DNA from: Streptococcus infantis SK970
GTDB lineage: Bacteria; Bacillota; Bacilli; Lactobacillales; Streptococcaceae
Direction of reading: 5' to 3'
DNA length: 64,000 bases
Assembly (NCBI GenBank): GCA_000223255.2
Contig: AFUT01000009.1
Location: 1 to 64,000 of the forward strand
The notes under the pieces are model-generated. The model saw only the letters and a list, made by a program, of their open reading frames with translations. It had not been told where the DNA came from and made no database searches. Position numbers and translations under genes: made by a program. Positions 33,262-42,634 of this stretch are shown piece after piece (the first letter of the stretch is position 1; each line of letters starts with the position of its first letter).

Positions 33262-36195
33262 ATGTTATTGACAATTCATGACTCAAATTTGAGAAAAGTG
33301 GCTTTTATCGATAATGACAAACAGGATACATTGAACTATTTCAATGACACCTGGACAAGATACCTGGAAACTGGCTCTAGTACCTTTGATTTTACGGTCT
33401 TTAAAAAGGCTATTATCTCGGATGTAGGCAAAAAGAGGGCCTATAACTCCCTCAATGAGAAAGCCTTTGTCTCGTTCAAATATAAGGGCAGAACCTACCT
33501 GCATACTATCCGAAAAATTGAGGAAAATGAGAAAGTTATCAAGTGTTACAGTATCAACCTAAACCTTGAGCTGATCAATGAGTACTCTATCCCTTACAAG
33601 TCCCCTAAAGCCATGAGCTTTAAGGAATTTTGCGAGGAGATGGATTTGCTCAACTTTACTTTCTTAAAAATCGGTATCAATGAGGTTGCTAATAAGAAAA
33701 TCTCTGCTGAATGGGAGGGCACAGACACCAAACTCAATAGACTACTTAGTCTAGCTAAGAAATTTGGCGCAGAAATTGAGTTTGATACACGTCTCAACGC
33801 TGACAGCTCTATCAAGTCATTTACAGTCAATGTCTATCATGAGCACGACGATAGCCACCAAGGGGTAGGTCAAATTAGCCCAAAAATCTTGAAGTATGGG
33901 AAAAACCTCAAGACGATTACTAGGACGATTGACAAAACTGGAATCTATAACACGGTTGTCCCAACAGGTAAGGACGAACACGGCAATGTTATTGGCATCA
34001 GCGGACTTGGGCCTTGGTCAGTCAACAATGCAAAGGGAGAACGTGAGTTCTACCAGTCAGGGGCTGCACTATATGCCCCTCTCTCAATGCAGATGTATCC
34101 GTCTACTTTTACTCACTCAACAGGTGACCGTGACCAGTGGACAAGAAAGGACATGACTGTAGAGAGTTCAAATCCTGAGGTCATCCGATCAGCAGCCTAC
34201 CGTGAACTGAAAAAGAACTGTTACCCAGCAGTCACTTATGAGGCTGAGGGCTTTGCAGATTTGGAGATAGGAGACACAGTCAAAGTCTATGATGACGGCT
34301 TTAACCCTACTCTCTTGCTTGAGATGAGGGTATCTGAGCAAGTCATCAGTTTTACCAATCCGAAGAATAACAAGACCACTTTCTCAAATGCTAAGGCGCT
34401 TGAAAATCGCCTATCTCAGGGTATTCAGCAACAGCTAGACCGAATGATAGAAGACGCTAAGCCCTACACTATCAAGCTAGCTACAGACAACGGCATAGCC
34501 TTTAAGAATGGTCAAGGCCAGACCATTGTGACCCCTGCCCTTATGCGAGGGAACAAGGTCATCAATAGTGGATGGCGCTGGGTGGTGGATGGTGTAATCA
34601 AAGCTACAAGTCCTAGTTACATTGTCCGAGCCTCTGACATCAGCCAAAAGATGGTTTTGACAGTCTCAGCGTGGATTGATAACAAAGAGGTAGCCTCTGA
34701 GCAGCTGACTCTTATCAATACGTCTGACGGTCTCCAAGGCCAAAAAGGTGACACAGGACCGAAAGGTGACCCTGGACCACAGGGAGCAATAGGTCCCAAA
34801 GGTGAAAGAGGAGAAAAAGGCGAAAAGGGAGACCGTGGAGAACGTGGTTTACAAGGACTCCAAGGCTTGCAAGGCGTAAAGGGTGACCAAGGTATCCCTG
34901 GACCTAAAGGAGCTGACGGTCGTACACAATACACTCACATTGCCTACGCCGATACTATCTCAGGTAGTGGATTTAGCCAAACTAACGCTGACAAGGCCTA
35001 TATAGGGGTCTATGTTGATTTCAACTCAACTGACAGCATCAATCCTGCTGACTATCGCTGGAACAAGTGGAAAGGGCCAGATGGCAAGAACGGTAAGGAC
35101 GGCCCTCAAGGTATTCCAGGTAAGCCTGGAGCAGATGGACGGACTCCATACTTTCACCGAGCCTGGGCTAACTCCGCTGACGGTCGTGATGGTTTCAGTA
35201 CAACTGATAGCACAAATAAGCGCTATTTAGGGACGCTAACGGATTTCACTGAGGCGGATAGTCAGAATCCTGCAAGCTATAAGTGGACAGCTTTATTTGG
35301 GACAACAGAGCAATCAGGAAACATTTTACTTGATTCAAATGCTGGATGGAGAAATAAACATCAGCAAGACTTCATCTTGGCTGAACCCTTAAAAGCAGGC
35401 AAGCAGTACACATTAAGCGCTAGGTGGTGGAGGAGTGATAACAGCACGCTTAGCTTTGGGATTCGTGAAAATCCTAGCGATAGCTGGCAGTGGATAAGTC
35501 TAGCATATAGCTTTGAGTTGGATGTTTGGAGTGCAACTTTTACCTCTAATAAAAATCTCAATGCTGGTGACACTGTTTCATTCTTCACTGTAGAACTTGA
35601 GGGGACTGGTAATGCTGATTGGGCTGTTTTAACAGTTGGAGCTATACCAATGACGAGCTGGCAACCTCACTGGTCAGAGACTCAAAAGCAGTTGGATTCT
35701 AAAGCCGATCAAGGGCTAACTCAAGAACAACTCAACGCTCTAAATGAGAAAGCTGGAATTATTCAGGCTGAGCTTGAGGCTAAAGCTAGCGCTGACACAC
35801 TTGATAACTGGATAAAGGCTTATAAGGACTTTGTCAAGTCCAATGAGACAGCTAGAGCACAAGCTGAGAAAGATTTGATTTCAGCTAGTCAGCGTGTTTC
35901 TAATATCGCTAAGGACCTTGGGGAACTGTCTGACCGTTGGAATTTCATTGATACCTATATGAGTTCCTCAAATGAGGGTCTAGTCATCGGTAAGAATGAC
36001 GGGAGCTCTAGCATGATGTTTAACCCTAACGGACGAATTTCAATGTTTAGCGCTGGTGTAGAGGTTATGTATATTTCTCAAGGTGTTATACACATTGAGA
36101 ACGGTATCTTCTCCAAAACTATCCAAATTGGACGATTTAGAGAAGAGCAGTATCATATTAACCCTGACATGAACGTCATCCGTTACGTTGGATAG
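33262..36195 (+). CDS. tail-tip protein with endopeptidase-tail domain and collagen-like repeats
   Basis: 977 aa. Residues 1-380 fit the prophage endopeptidase tail (Tal) domain. Residues ~492-553 and ~605-628 are Gly-X-Y collagen-like repeats (GDTGPKGDPGPQGAIGPKGE). A beta-rich module and coiled coil (~800-890) precede a C-terminal tail. It probably touches the cell wall during adsorption. The repeats may vary in number between related phages. Confidence 0.9.
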   Translation: MLLTIHDSNLRKVAFIDNDKQDTLNYFNDTWTRYLETGSSTFDFTVFKKAIISDVGKKRAYNSLNEKAFVSFKYKGRTYLHTIRKIEENEKVIKCYSINLNLELINEYSIPYKSPKAMSFKEFCEEMDLLNFTFLKIGINEVANKKISAEWEGTDTKLNRLLSLAKKFGAEIEFDTRLNADSSIKSFTVNVYHEHDDSHQGVGQISPKILKYGKNLKTITRTIDKTGIYNTVVPTGKDEHGNVIGISGLGPWSVNNAKGEREFYQSGAALYAPLSMQMYPSTFTHSTGDRDQWTRKDMTVESSNPEVIRSAAYRELKKNCYPAVTYEAEGFADLEIGDTVKVYDDGFNPTLLLEMRVSEQVISFTNPKNNKTTFSNAKALENRLSQGIQQQLDRMIEDAKPYTIKLATDNGIAFKNGQGQTIVTPALMRGNKVINSGWRWVVDGVIKATSPSYIVRASDISQKMVLTVSAWIDNKEVASEQLTLINTSDGLQGQKGDTGPKGDPGPQGAIGPKGERGEKGEKGDRGERGLQGLQGLQGVKGDQGIPGPKGADGRTQYTHIAYADTISGSGFSQTNADKAYIGVYVDFNSTDSINPADYRWNKWKGPDGKNGKDGPQGIPGKPGADGRTPYFHRAWANSADGRDGFSTTDSTNKRYLGTLTDFTEADSQNPASYKWTALFGTTEQSGNILLDSNAGWRNKHQQDFILAEPLKAGKQYTLSARWWRSDNSTLSFGIRENPSDSWQWISLAYSFELDVWSATFTSNKNLNAGDTVSFFTVELEGTGNADWAVLTVGAIPMTSWQPHWSETQKQLDSKADQGLTQEQLNALNEKAGIIQAELEAKASADTLDNWIKAYKDFVKSNETARAQAEKDLISASQRVSNIAKDLGELSDRWNFIDTYMSSSNEGLVIGKNDGSSSMMFNPNGRISMFSAGVEVMYISQGVIHIENGIFSKTIQIGRFREEQYHINPDMNVIRYVG

Positions 36196-36206
36196 AAAGG
36201 AGTAAA

Positions 36207-38260
36207 ATGGCAAAGTTTAGTAATTCAAGTGGGAGCTTGTATCTCAATGTTTATGTAGAGCAGGGCTCTCAGAGTATCACGGATAACACCTCAACTGTCA
36301 ACTGGCGGATGACAGTTAGCCGTACAGGCGCCTATTACACTCGTAACCAACAAGGAGACAGTACGCTGTCTCTTAATCTAGATGGCCGTAACGTCCATTA
36401 CAGCTACCCGACGTGGGAGACATCAGGCGAGGAGTACACGCTTGCTAGTGGGTCAAGTACAATCAGCCACAATGCAGATGGGACTAAGACTTTACCTATA
36501 TCATGCACGTTCAATCCGAATAACGGCCTGCATGGTACTATCACAGTATCAGCAAGCCTTAGCCTGACGACTATACCACGCTCAAGCTCTGTAAGCGTGA
36601 GCGCTGGGGTCATTGGGAGTGCGGTTACTATCAACATTAACCGTCAGAGCTCCAGCTTTAAGCATACAGTGCGTTATGCCTGGGCTGGCAAGTCAGGAAC
36701 GATTGCAACGAATGTAGACACCTCCACAACGTGGACGATACCTCTTGACTTTGCAAGTGACATCCCAAACTCTGCTAGTGGCACAGGGACAATCTACGTT
36801 GACACCTATTCAGGCTCTACTAAAACTGGTACACAGTCAACTACCTTGACGGCTAGCGTGCCAGCGAATGTCAAGCCTACATTTACAGGGGTTTCATTAT
36901 CAGACTTGAATGGTGCAGCTCAAAATCTCATCCCAAACGGTAACACGTTCATTCAGGTAATCTCTAACATCAAAGTAGCGTTTAATGGTGCGGTCGGCTC
37001 TTACGGCTCATCCATCACTAGATACTATGCCGAAATCGTCGGCAAAAACCAGTCCACAAGCTCAAACGGTGGAAGTCTTGGCATTATGAACTATCACGGC
37101 ACAATCAAAATCAGAGCTAGTGTATCTGATAGCCGTGGTAGATGGTCAGACGCTAGAGAGGTATCTGTCACAGTGCTTGAGTATTTTGCTCCAGCACTGA
37201 GCTTTAGCATTGCTAGAACGGGTTCAACCTCTAGCACCCTAACAATCACACGAAATGCCAAAATCGCCCCTCTGACTGTCTCAGGAAGTCAAAAGAATAC
37301 AATGACTTTGACGTTCAAGGTTGCAAGGCTTGGGACTACTAACTTTCAAGTAGACACAGGACCAGCTACTGGATCCTGGACGAGTATCTCAAACCTAGTC
37401 AATTCTCAGGCTAATCTTGCAGGCAATTATCTTGCCAATCAGTCGTGGGTGGTCATCGGTCTCCTTGAGGACAAATTCACTCGTACTGAGTTCATGGTCA
37501 ATGTGGCCACGGAGAGCGTGGTCTTGTCTTATGACAGGTCAGGGGTCGGTGTCAACAAAATCCGTGAGCGTGGTGCTTTGGACGTCAAAGGAGACATCTA
37601 CGCTAATGACCAGCCTGTTCAACAGTATCAGCTATCCTCAAATGCTGGAGGGCCTCTATGGTTCGATGGTAAGCCTAATGTGACTAATGCCAATCTACTA
37701 GATCGGCCTGGTCAGTATTATATAGCTAATAATGCAAAAGGAAACCCTAGCGGACAGTGGGGCTACCTGTTTCATTACAGTAACTATGGTAAAAATGATG
37801 GCGGATATAAAGAGGCTATCCAGTTATTTTATAGCAACAATGGACAGAGTTATTTCAGACATCACAGATGGTCTAAGACTATTGATGATTGGGAGGGCTG
37901 GAAAGAGTACGTTACAAAAGATGACCTGCAGAAACAAGTCACAAAAAAATTGATGCAGGCTGGGGCGTGAAGCTTAACGCCTCAAGAGATGGGAATATTA
38001 TCACACTCTCAACGGAGCATGTAATCAGTAACATCAATACTGAGTCAGACTATAGAGAATTGCGTGAAACAATTCCAGCAGGATTTAGACCAGCTAAAGA
38101 GGCTCATTTAGTGTTGCAAGCACATTCGGGTTCAACTGTAACAGGCACGGCTATCTTGCACCTTGCCTCAGATGGGGAAATCCGTCTAACCAGCAAATCA
38201 CCAGGAAATAAGTATTGGACGGGCACAATAACTTATATTACAAATGACCCTTACCCTTAA
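36207..38260 (+). pseudogene. DUF859 minor structural / receptor-binding protein (apparent frameshift)
   Basis: DUF859 protein of 587 aa in the first frame (FSNSSGSLYLNVYVEQGSQS, immunoglobulin-like repeats). It breaks at the A7 run 37943-37949. One more A gives VTKKIDAGWGVKLNASRDG and joins the 97-aa frame ending ITYITNDPYP, about 684 aa in all. DUF859 proteins are tail fibres or host-range determinants of streptococcal phages. The lone second frame has no ribosome site, which supports the join. Confidence 0.85.
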
Positions 38261-38278
38261 TAAATGAAAGGAGAAAGT

Positions 38279-38884
38279 ATGAAATTAAATTACGGGACAA
38301 AGTCCCAAGAATATGACGCCAGCGGAACAGCGTCCGCCACCAAAGTCACGCTGGTAAACTCAGACGGTGCTTATGTCCCTGTCTTATTGCCAGCTGATAA
38401 AATCAGCTTATCAAACACAGAGCTTTTTGAGTTAGCTCTTGAGTCGCTCTATGAGGAGAATTTTCCAAATCGAGCTGAAAACGAAAAATTCAGTAAAGTA
38501 GCTCAAGAACTACAAAAGAACAAAGAGGCAGCGGCTCAAGCTGAGCAAGTAGTCACAGAAACAAAAGAAAATCTTGACACGGTATCAGCTATCACTGAGG
38601 TCTTGATTGCTCTTGCAATTTCACAAAGTGGAGGTATGCCTACCCACACTTATGGCAAGGTAGCAGCGTTCATCAAGCCACTTGTAAAAACCACACGCTA
38701 CTCAAACGGAGACATCATCTCAGGTGCTTATCCATTTGACACCAATCCGAAATGGCCAAAAGGCACGCAAACTATTTTTAAGTTTCAAATGCAAGCCAAA
38801 GAGGGGTACACATACAAAGAGCAGTCACTTGCTGAAATGCTACAGCAAGGTGTCTTGACCGTTGTCATGCCACGGATTGATTAG
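38279..38884 (+). CDS. DUF1366 family phage protein
   Basis: 201 aa, starting MKLNYGTKSQEYDASGTASA, with a coiled coil near residues 75-105 and a conserved KTTRYSNGDIISGAYPFDTN. DUF1366 proteins lie between tail fibres and lysis genes in streptococcal phages. The ATG at 38279 follows AAAGGAGA. Confidence 0.8.
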   Translation: MKLNYGTKSQEYDASGTASATKVTLVNSDGAYVPVLLPADKISLSNTELFELALESLYEENFPNRAENEKFSKVAQELQKNKEAAAQAEQVVTETKENLDTVSAITEVLIALAISQSGGMPTHTYGKVAAFIKPLVKTTRYSNGDIISGAYPFDTNPKWPKGTQTIFKFQMQAKEGYTYKEQSLAEMLQQGVLTVVMPRID

Positions 38885-38897
38885 ATAGGGGGAGGTT

Positions 38898-39332
38898 ATG
38901 ACATGGGTTGATATATTTGAAAAAATAATAAATGCCTTGACAAACCCTACAACGATTGGGGCAGTTGTCGCTGGTTGGTTTGGGGTTCGGACAATAAAGG
39001 CTGGAAATCTGAATAAGGAACAATTTCATGAGCTAAAAGATGAGCTAGGCACTATCCAATCATCCGTGGATGACATCAGAGCAGTCGGAGAGGATAATAA
39101 TAAGAAAATCAGTGAGGTCAACGATAAGCTAGTAGTCCATGACGAGGCTCATCTAGTCACAATGTATCTGAGACTAGAGAGAGACATGACTACTGCTATC
39201 AATCGTGGCTATACCACGGTTCATGAGGCTGATATCGTGCATAAAATGCACGGAAGCTACAAGAAACTAGGAGGCAATGGATACATCGATAGCCTCTACA
39301 GTAAATACATACAATTAGAAGTGAGGAATTAA
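38898..39332 (+). CDS. membrane-associated lysis-module protein
   Basis: 144 aa. One N-terminal hydrophobic segment (TTIGAVVAGWFGVRTI) is followed by a coiled coil (LKDELGTIQSSVDDIRAVGE). It resembles XhlA/holin-adjacent proteins by layout, not by a motif I can name. Directly upstream of the holin. Confidence 0.65.
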   Translation: MTWVDIFEKIINALTNPTTIGAVVAGWFGVRTIKAGNLNKEQFHELKDELGTIQSSVDDIRAVGEDNNKKISEVNDKLVVHDEAHLVTMYLRLERDMTTAINRGYTTVHEADIVHKMHGSYKKLGGNGYIDSLYSKYIQLEVRN

Positions 39333-39335
39333 AAA

Positions 39336-39569
39336 ATGAAAATTAACTGGAAATTACGCTTTAAGAACAAGGCGACTCTTGCCGCTATCGTTGCTACAGC
39401 AATCTTGCTAGCGCAACAACTAGGCTTTAAATTGCCTGACAACATCAATGATGTAGCTAATACAGCTCTTACATTGCTTGTATTGATCGGGGTTGTTTCT
39501 GACCCTACTACATCAGGGTTGTCTGACAGTGCACAAGCTCTGGACTATGATCAGCCAAAGAAAGGATAA
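39336..39569 (+). CDS. phi-LC3 family holin
   Basis: 77 aa. WKLRFKNKATLAAIVATAIL, two hydrophobic helices and TTSGLSDSAQALDYDQPKK are hallmarks of the phi-LC3 holin family. Makes membrane holes that release or activate the endolysin encoded next. Confidence 0.95.
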   Translation: MKINWKLRFKNKATLAAIVATAILLAQQLGFKLPDNINDVANTALTLLVLIGVVSDPTTSGLSDSAQALDYDQPKKG

Positions 39570-39577
39570 GATAAGAC

Positions 39578-40315
39578 ATGTCAACTAAAGCAGAAGTATT
39601 ACAATTTGCCCATAATCTAGCAAATAGTGGAATGGGCGTGGACAACGACGGTGCGTATGGTACGCAGTGCGCAGACTTGCCATGTTACATCATGCGCCAA
39701 TTTTTCGATGTCAGCCTATACGGTAACGCCTATGACTTGCTAGCCTCAGCTGAAAGCCAAGGAGTAGATGTCCGTTATGATGTCGCTTATCCTGAGGCTG
39801 GTTGGATCTTTGTCAAGAGTTTTGTAGCTGGAGACGGTGTCAACTACGGCCATACAGGTCTTACTGTTGAAGATAGTGACGGCTTGACTGTCAAGACTAT
39901 TGAGCAAAATATTGACGGAAACTGGGACTTTTTGGAAGTCGGCGGCCCTGCTCGTTATCATGAGCGAACAGTTGGGGAAATCGTTGGTTATATCGTGCCT
40001 CCTTACGAGGACGGCACAGATGATGTCTCAGAAGTTGAGACAGAGCCAACAACGGACGAGATTGTCCTTGAGGAAGAAGACGGTACATTTACAGTCGGTG
40101 AGGCTCATATCAATGTACGACGTGCTCCAAACCTAACAAGCGATGTCGTGGCAGTTTATGAACCAGGAGAAACTGTTCAATACGACTCTAAAGGCTCAGC
40201 TAACGGCTACCGTTGGATCAGTTTTGTAGGTGCCTCTGGCAGCCGAAACTATATGGCTATCGGACAAACTGACGAGGTTGGAAATCGTATCACTCTATGG
40301 GGTACTGTAGACTAA
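39578..40315 (+). CDS. endolysin: CHAP amidase/endopeptidase plus SH3_5 domain
   Basis: 245 aa. CHAP domain with Cys31 (AYGTQCADLP) and His92 (NYGHTGLTVE). After an acidic linker (residues ~145-165), an SH3_5 wall-binding domain follows (INVRRAPNLTSDVVAVYEPG). No choline-binding repeats are present, unlike most pneumococcal phage lysins, so the wall target differs or choline is not needed. Confidence 0.93.
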   Translation: MSTKAEVLQFAHNLANSGMGVDNDGAYGTQCADLPCYIMRQFFDVSLYGNAYDLLASAESQGVDVRYDVAYPEAGWIFVKSFVAGDGVNYGHTGLTVEDSDGLTVKTIEQNIDGNWDFLEVGGPARYHERTVGEIVGYIVPPYEDGTDDVSEVETEPTTDEIVLEEEDGTFTVGEAHINVRRAPNLTSDVVAVYEPGETVQYDSKGSANGYRWISFVGASGSRNYMAIGQTDEVGNRITLWGTVD

Positions 40316-40345
40316 ATTTACTAGAAAGCAAAAATAGATTACACT

Positions 40346-40378
40346 AGACCGCTGGCTTTTGCTGGCGGTTTTTGTTTG
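40346..40378 (+). terminator. terminator after endolysin
   Basis: ACCGCTGGC and GCTGGCGGT form a stem followed by TTTTTG. It ends the late operon. Downstream to 40484 I see no gene. Confidence 0.85.
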
Positions 40379-40484
40379 CTCTGAAATACGCTCGATATTC
40401 GCTTGAAAGTCTTGAAAAACCTTTATAGATAGAGGGTTAGGAGCGTTCTTTTTCGCTTGAATATCTTTATTTTCCTGAAGATAG

Positions 40485-40519
40485 AAAAAACAGTGATTTT
40501 TTCACTGCTTTTTTTATTT
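40485..40519 (+). terminator. second terminator upstream of the competence-promoter gene
   Basis: CAGTGA and TCACTG with a T loop, followed by CTTTTTTTATTTTTT, make a strong terminator ending just before a ComX box. It isolates the next gene from phage late transcription. Confidence 0.85.
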
Positions 40520-40523
40520 TTTC

Positions 40524-40531
40524 TACGAATA
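40524..40531 (+). promoter_or_regulatory. ComX (SigX) box inside the prophage
   Basis: TACGAATA is a perfect streptococcal combox. It follows a T-rich tract and lies 28 bp before an ATG with GTAGGAGGAA. Base by base, the tract, box and ribosome-site layout resembles the host comGA promoter at 3385-3423, with the same order and nearly the same spacing. Confidence 0.75.
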
Positions 40532-40551
40532 GATAAGTAGGAGGAATAAAA

Positions 40552-40791
40552 ATGAAGATTTTAAATATTGAACTAGCAAATGTAGAGCAGACAGATTTAG
40601 GTTTTGAGCATTGGGTGGATGTGACTTATAGTGTACCGATTTTGAAAAACGAATACGCAGTCAGATTGTTGCTTTTCATGGAATGCAAGATAGAGGACCA
40701 AGAGGTCATCGAGTACCTGGTATCGACTTGGAAGTATCGTGAGCTGGTCCTGCATTCTGTGAGGATGTATGAGATGGAAAAAAATCAATAA
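40552..40791 (+). CDS. 79-aa prophage protein under a competence promoter
   Basis: Soluble, acidic and aromatic-rich, starting MKILNIELANVEQTDLGFEH and ending VRMYEMEKNQ. The hydrophobic run AVRLLLFMECK is too short for a membrane helix. I do not recognise a family, and it is not the paratox protein of S. pyogenes phages by sequence. It is the last phage gene: its stop overlaps the attR arm. It has its own ComX box behind two terminators, and no terminator separates it from comGC'-comGG. It is thus predicted to be made during host competence in lysogens. Function unknown. Confidence 0.8.
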   Translation: MKILNIELANVEQTDLGFEHWVDVTYSVPILKNEYAVRLLLFMECKIEDQEVIEYLVSTWKYRELVLHSVRMYEMEKNQ

Positions 40792-40814
40792 TTTTAGTAT
40801 CCTTGATTGAAATG
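40790..40814 (+). other. attR (prophage/host junction)
   Basis: The phage arm AATTTTAGTATCCTT (40790-40804), then GATT and the core GAAATG (40809-40814). The arm matches the reverse complement of the attL arm at 13 of 15 positions. The centre of the rebuilt attP falls on the GA of the core, giving a likely crossover dinucleotide. Confidence 0.88.
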
Positions 40815-41075
40815 TTAGTGGTCCTTCTTATCATTAGCGTCCTACTCTTACTTTTTGTGCCAAATTTAACTAAACAAAAGGATGCAGTGAATGACAAGGG
40901 GAAAGCAGCTGTCGTCAAGGTGGTAGAAAGCCAGGCAGAACTCTATAGTCTGGATAAAAATGAAGATGCTAGTCTAAGCAAATTACAGGCAGATGGACGT
41001 ATCACTGCTGAGCAAGCAAAAGCCTATAAGGAATATCATGCAAAACAAAAGACAAGTCAAACAGTTTCGGATTAG
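40812..41075 (+). pseudogene. comGC: comGC 3' fragment
   Basis: Continues comGC from MLVVLLIISVLLLLFVPNLT to the stop, with pseudopilin helix and C-terminal domain (ADGRITAEQAKAYKEYHAKQ). It lacks the leader and the GFTLVE cleavage site, which are 35.4 kb upstream, and has no ribosome site. Joining codons at the GAAATG core restores a full in-frame ComGC. Confidence 0.93.
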
Positions 41076-41472
41076 GGCTTTTACTATGCTAGAAAGTTTA
41101 TTGGTCTTAGGAATCGTCAGCCTGTTAGCCTTGGGCTTGTCGAGTTCAGTTCAGTCGACTTTTGCAGCTGTGGAAGAACAGATTTTCTTTATGGAGTTTG
41201 AGGAACTTTATCGAGAAACCCAGAAGCGAAGTCTGGCTAGTCAGCAAAAGATGAACTTAATGCTAGAAGAGAGAAGTATTGGGAATGGCTATCAGAAATT
41301 AGCCATCCCTAAAGGCATTCAATTGCAGTCCAATCAGTCAATTACCTTTGATAAGGCTGGAGGGAATTCGTCTCTAGCTAGCGTGAGATTTCAAACAAGG
41401 AAAGAAGTGGTTCGCTACCAACTATATCTAGGAAATGGAAAGATTAAACGTATTCAAGAAGCAAAAAATTAA
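41038..41472 (+). CDS. comGD: competence pseudopilin ComGD
   Basis: 144 aa with type IV prepilin N-terminus (RAFTMLESLLVLGIVSLLAL) and the [16 protein letters not shown] tail typical of streptococcal ComGD. The ATG at 41038 overlaps the comGC end, an operon arrangement. Minor pseudopilin of the DNA-uptake pilus. In this lysogen its transcription would come from the prophage ComX promoter rather than from comGA. Confidence 0.93.
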   Translation: MQNKRQVKQFRIRAFTMLESLLVLGIVSLLALGLSSSVQSTFAAVEEQIFFMEFEELYRETQKRSLASQQKMNLMLEERSIGNGYQKLAIPKGIQLQSNQSITFDKAGGNSSLASVRFQTRKEVVRYQLYLGNGKIKRIQEAKN

Positions 41473-41737
41473 GGCGGTTATTTTACTAGAGGTAGTGATT
41501 TCGCTAGCCATTTTTGCAAGTATTGCAACCCTCTTGCTGGGACAAATTCAAGAAAGTAGAAAAAGAGAAGTAGAACTTCTAAAACAGGAAGAAGTTTTGC
41601 GAGTGGCTCGTATGGCGTTGCAGACTGGACAAAAGCAGTTGACTGTCAATGGCCTTACGGTTCATGTTGTCTCGAATGAGCGAGGTTTGGAGGTATACCA
41701 TGGAACGGAGAAATTACTGGCGATTCAAGACAAGTAG
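41435..41737 (+). CDS. comGE: competence pseudopilin ComGE
   Basis: 100 aa. Hydrophobic N-terminal helix ([20 protein letters not shown]) and [19 protein letters not shown] end. Overlaps comGD by 38 bp. Minor pseudopilin. Confidence 0.9.
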   Translation: MERLNVFKKQKIKAVILLEVVISLAIFASIATLLLGQIQESRKREVELLKQEEVLRVARMALQTGQKQLTVNGLTVHVVSNERGLEVYHGTEKLLAIQDK

Positions 41738-42161
41738 GGTCAGAGCTTTTACATTTTTAGAATCCTTGGTTGCCCTTATCGTTATTAGTGGTAGCTTGCT
41801 TCTTTTTCAATCTATGAGCCAACTCTTGGTTTCAGAAGTTCACTATCAGCAGAGAAGTGAGCAAAAAGAATGGCTCTTATTTGTGGATCAGCTGGAAGCA
41901 GAGCTGAATCGAGCCCAATATGAAAAAGTGGAGAATGATAGGCTTTACCTCAAACAGGACGGCAAACCCATTTCCATGGGTAAATCAAAGTCAAATGATT
42001 TCCGGAAAACAGATGCCAGTGGACGTGGTTATCAACCCATGGTCTACGGTCTAAAATCAGCTCGAATTCAAGAAAAGGGGCAGGAGCTGCACTTTCACTT
42101 TCAGTTTGAAAAGGGACTAGAGAGGGAATTTATCTATCGTGTTGAAAAAGAAAAAAGTTAG
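41700..42161 (+). CDS. comGF: competence protein ComGF
   Basis: 153 aa with prepilin-like [20 protein letters not shown] and the conserved [13 protein letters not shown]. The ATG at 41700 follows GGAGGTATACC. Overlaps its neighbours on both sides, like the rest of comG. Confidence 0.92.
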   Translation: MERRNYWRFKTSRVRAFTFLESLVALIVISGSLLLFQSMSQLLVSEVHYQQRSEQKEWLLFVDQLEAELNRAQYEKVENDRLYLKQDGKPISMGKSKSNDFRKTDASGRGYQPMVYGLKSARIQEKGQELHFHFQFEKGLEREFIYRVEKEKS

Positions 42162-42576
42162 AGCTGGAGTTCTCCTATACGCTATTACTATTGCTGGAAT
42201 TTTTAGTCTTTTGTTGCAGTTTTATCTCAATCGGCAAGTAGCACATCATCAGGATTATGCCTTAAATAAAGAAAAATTGGTGGCTTATGCGATGGCTAAG
42301 AGAACCTATGAAAAAGCTAATTCTGAAAATGGAGAGCAGTCATTTAATGTAGGGAAGTCAACTTATCGAAATGACGAAAAATTCTTCACAACGACTATTG
42401 ACACAGGAAAAAATAAGTTTGAATTTCACTTTCCATATTTGAAAAACCCTGACCAAAAGTCTAAGAAAACAGAAAATAAGCCCAAAGAAGGAAATGAAGA
42501 GAAAAAAGAAGAAGGGGTCAAAAAAGAGACGGCTATGTCTTCAAAATTAGCACCTTCAAAGAAGGGCACAGAGTAG
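42139..42576 (+). CDS. comGG: competence protein ComGG
   Basis: 145 aa from a GTG start overlapping comGF. One N-terminal membrane helix ([20 protein letters not shown]) and a Lys/Glu-rich disordered tail (residues ~112-145). Last gene of comG. Confidence 0.88.
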   Translation: MLKKKKVRAGVLLYAITIAGIFSLLLQFYLNRQVAHHQDYALNKEKLVAYAMAKRTYEKANSENGEQSFNVGKSTYRNDEKFFTTTIDTGKNKFEFHFPYLKNPDQKSKKTENKPKEGNEEKKEEGVKKETAMSSKLAPSKKGTE

Positions 42577-42634
42577 TTTGGACGAGGTTTTTACCTGAAA
42601 TCATGCTATAATAGATACATATGGAGGACAGAAT

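Larger units (their letters stand above)
5390..40808. mobile_element. temperate siphophage prophage integrated in comGC
   Basis: About 35.4 kb bounded by attL and attR, with full lysogeny, replication, packaging, head, tail and lysis modules. The PBSX-type terminase, A118-type portal, MuF protein, GP20 scaffold and phi-LC3 holin indicate a Firmicutes siphovirus. A serine integrase at attL and insertion in the prepilin gene mean the lysogen cannot make the competence pilus until excision. All essential modules are present, although many genes carry homopolymer frameshifts that are probably sequence errors. Confidence 0.96.

Noticed and set aside
37967..38260. Separate 97-aa gene after DUF859
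   Set aside because: No ribosome site, and one extra A in the preceding seven-A run joins it to DUF859.
40552..40791. Paratox (Prx), the competence inhibitor of S. pyogenes prophages
   Set aside because: Similar position at the phage right end, but the sequence does not resemble Prx; only the idea of a competence link is kept.
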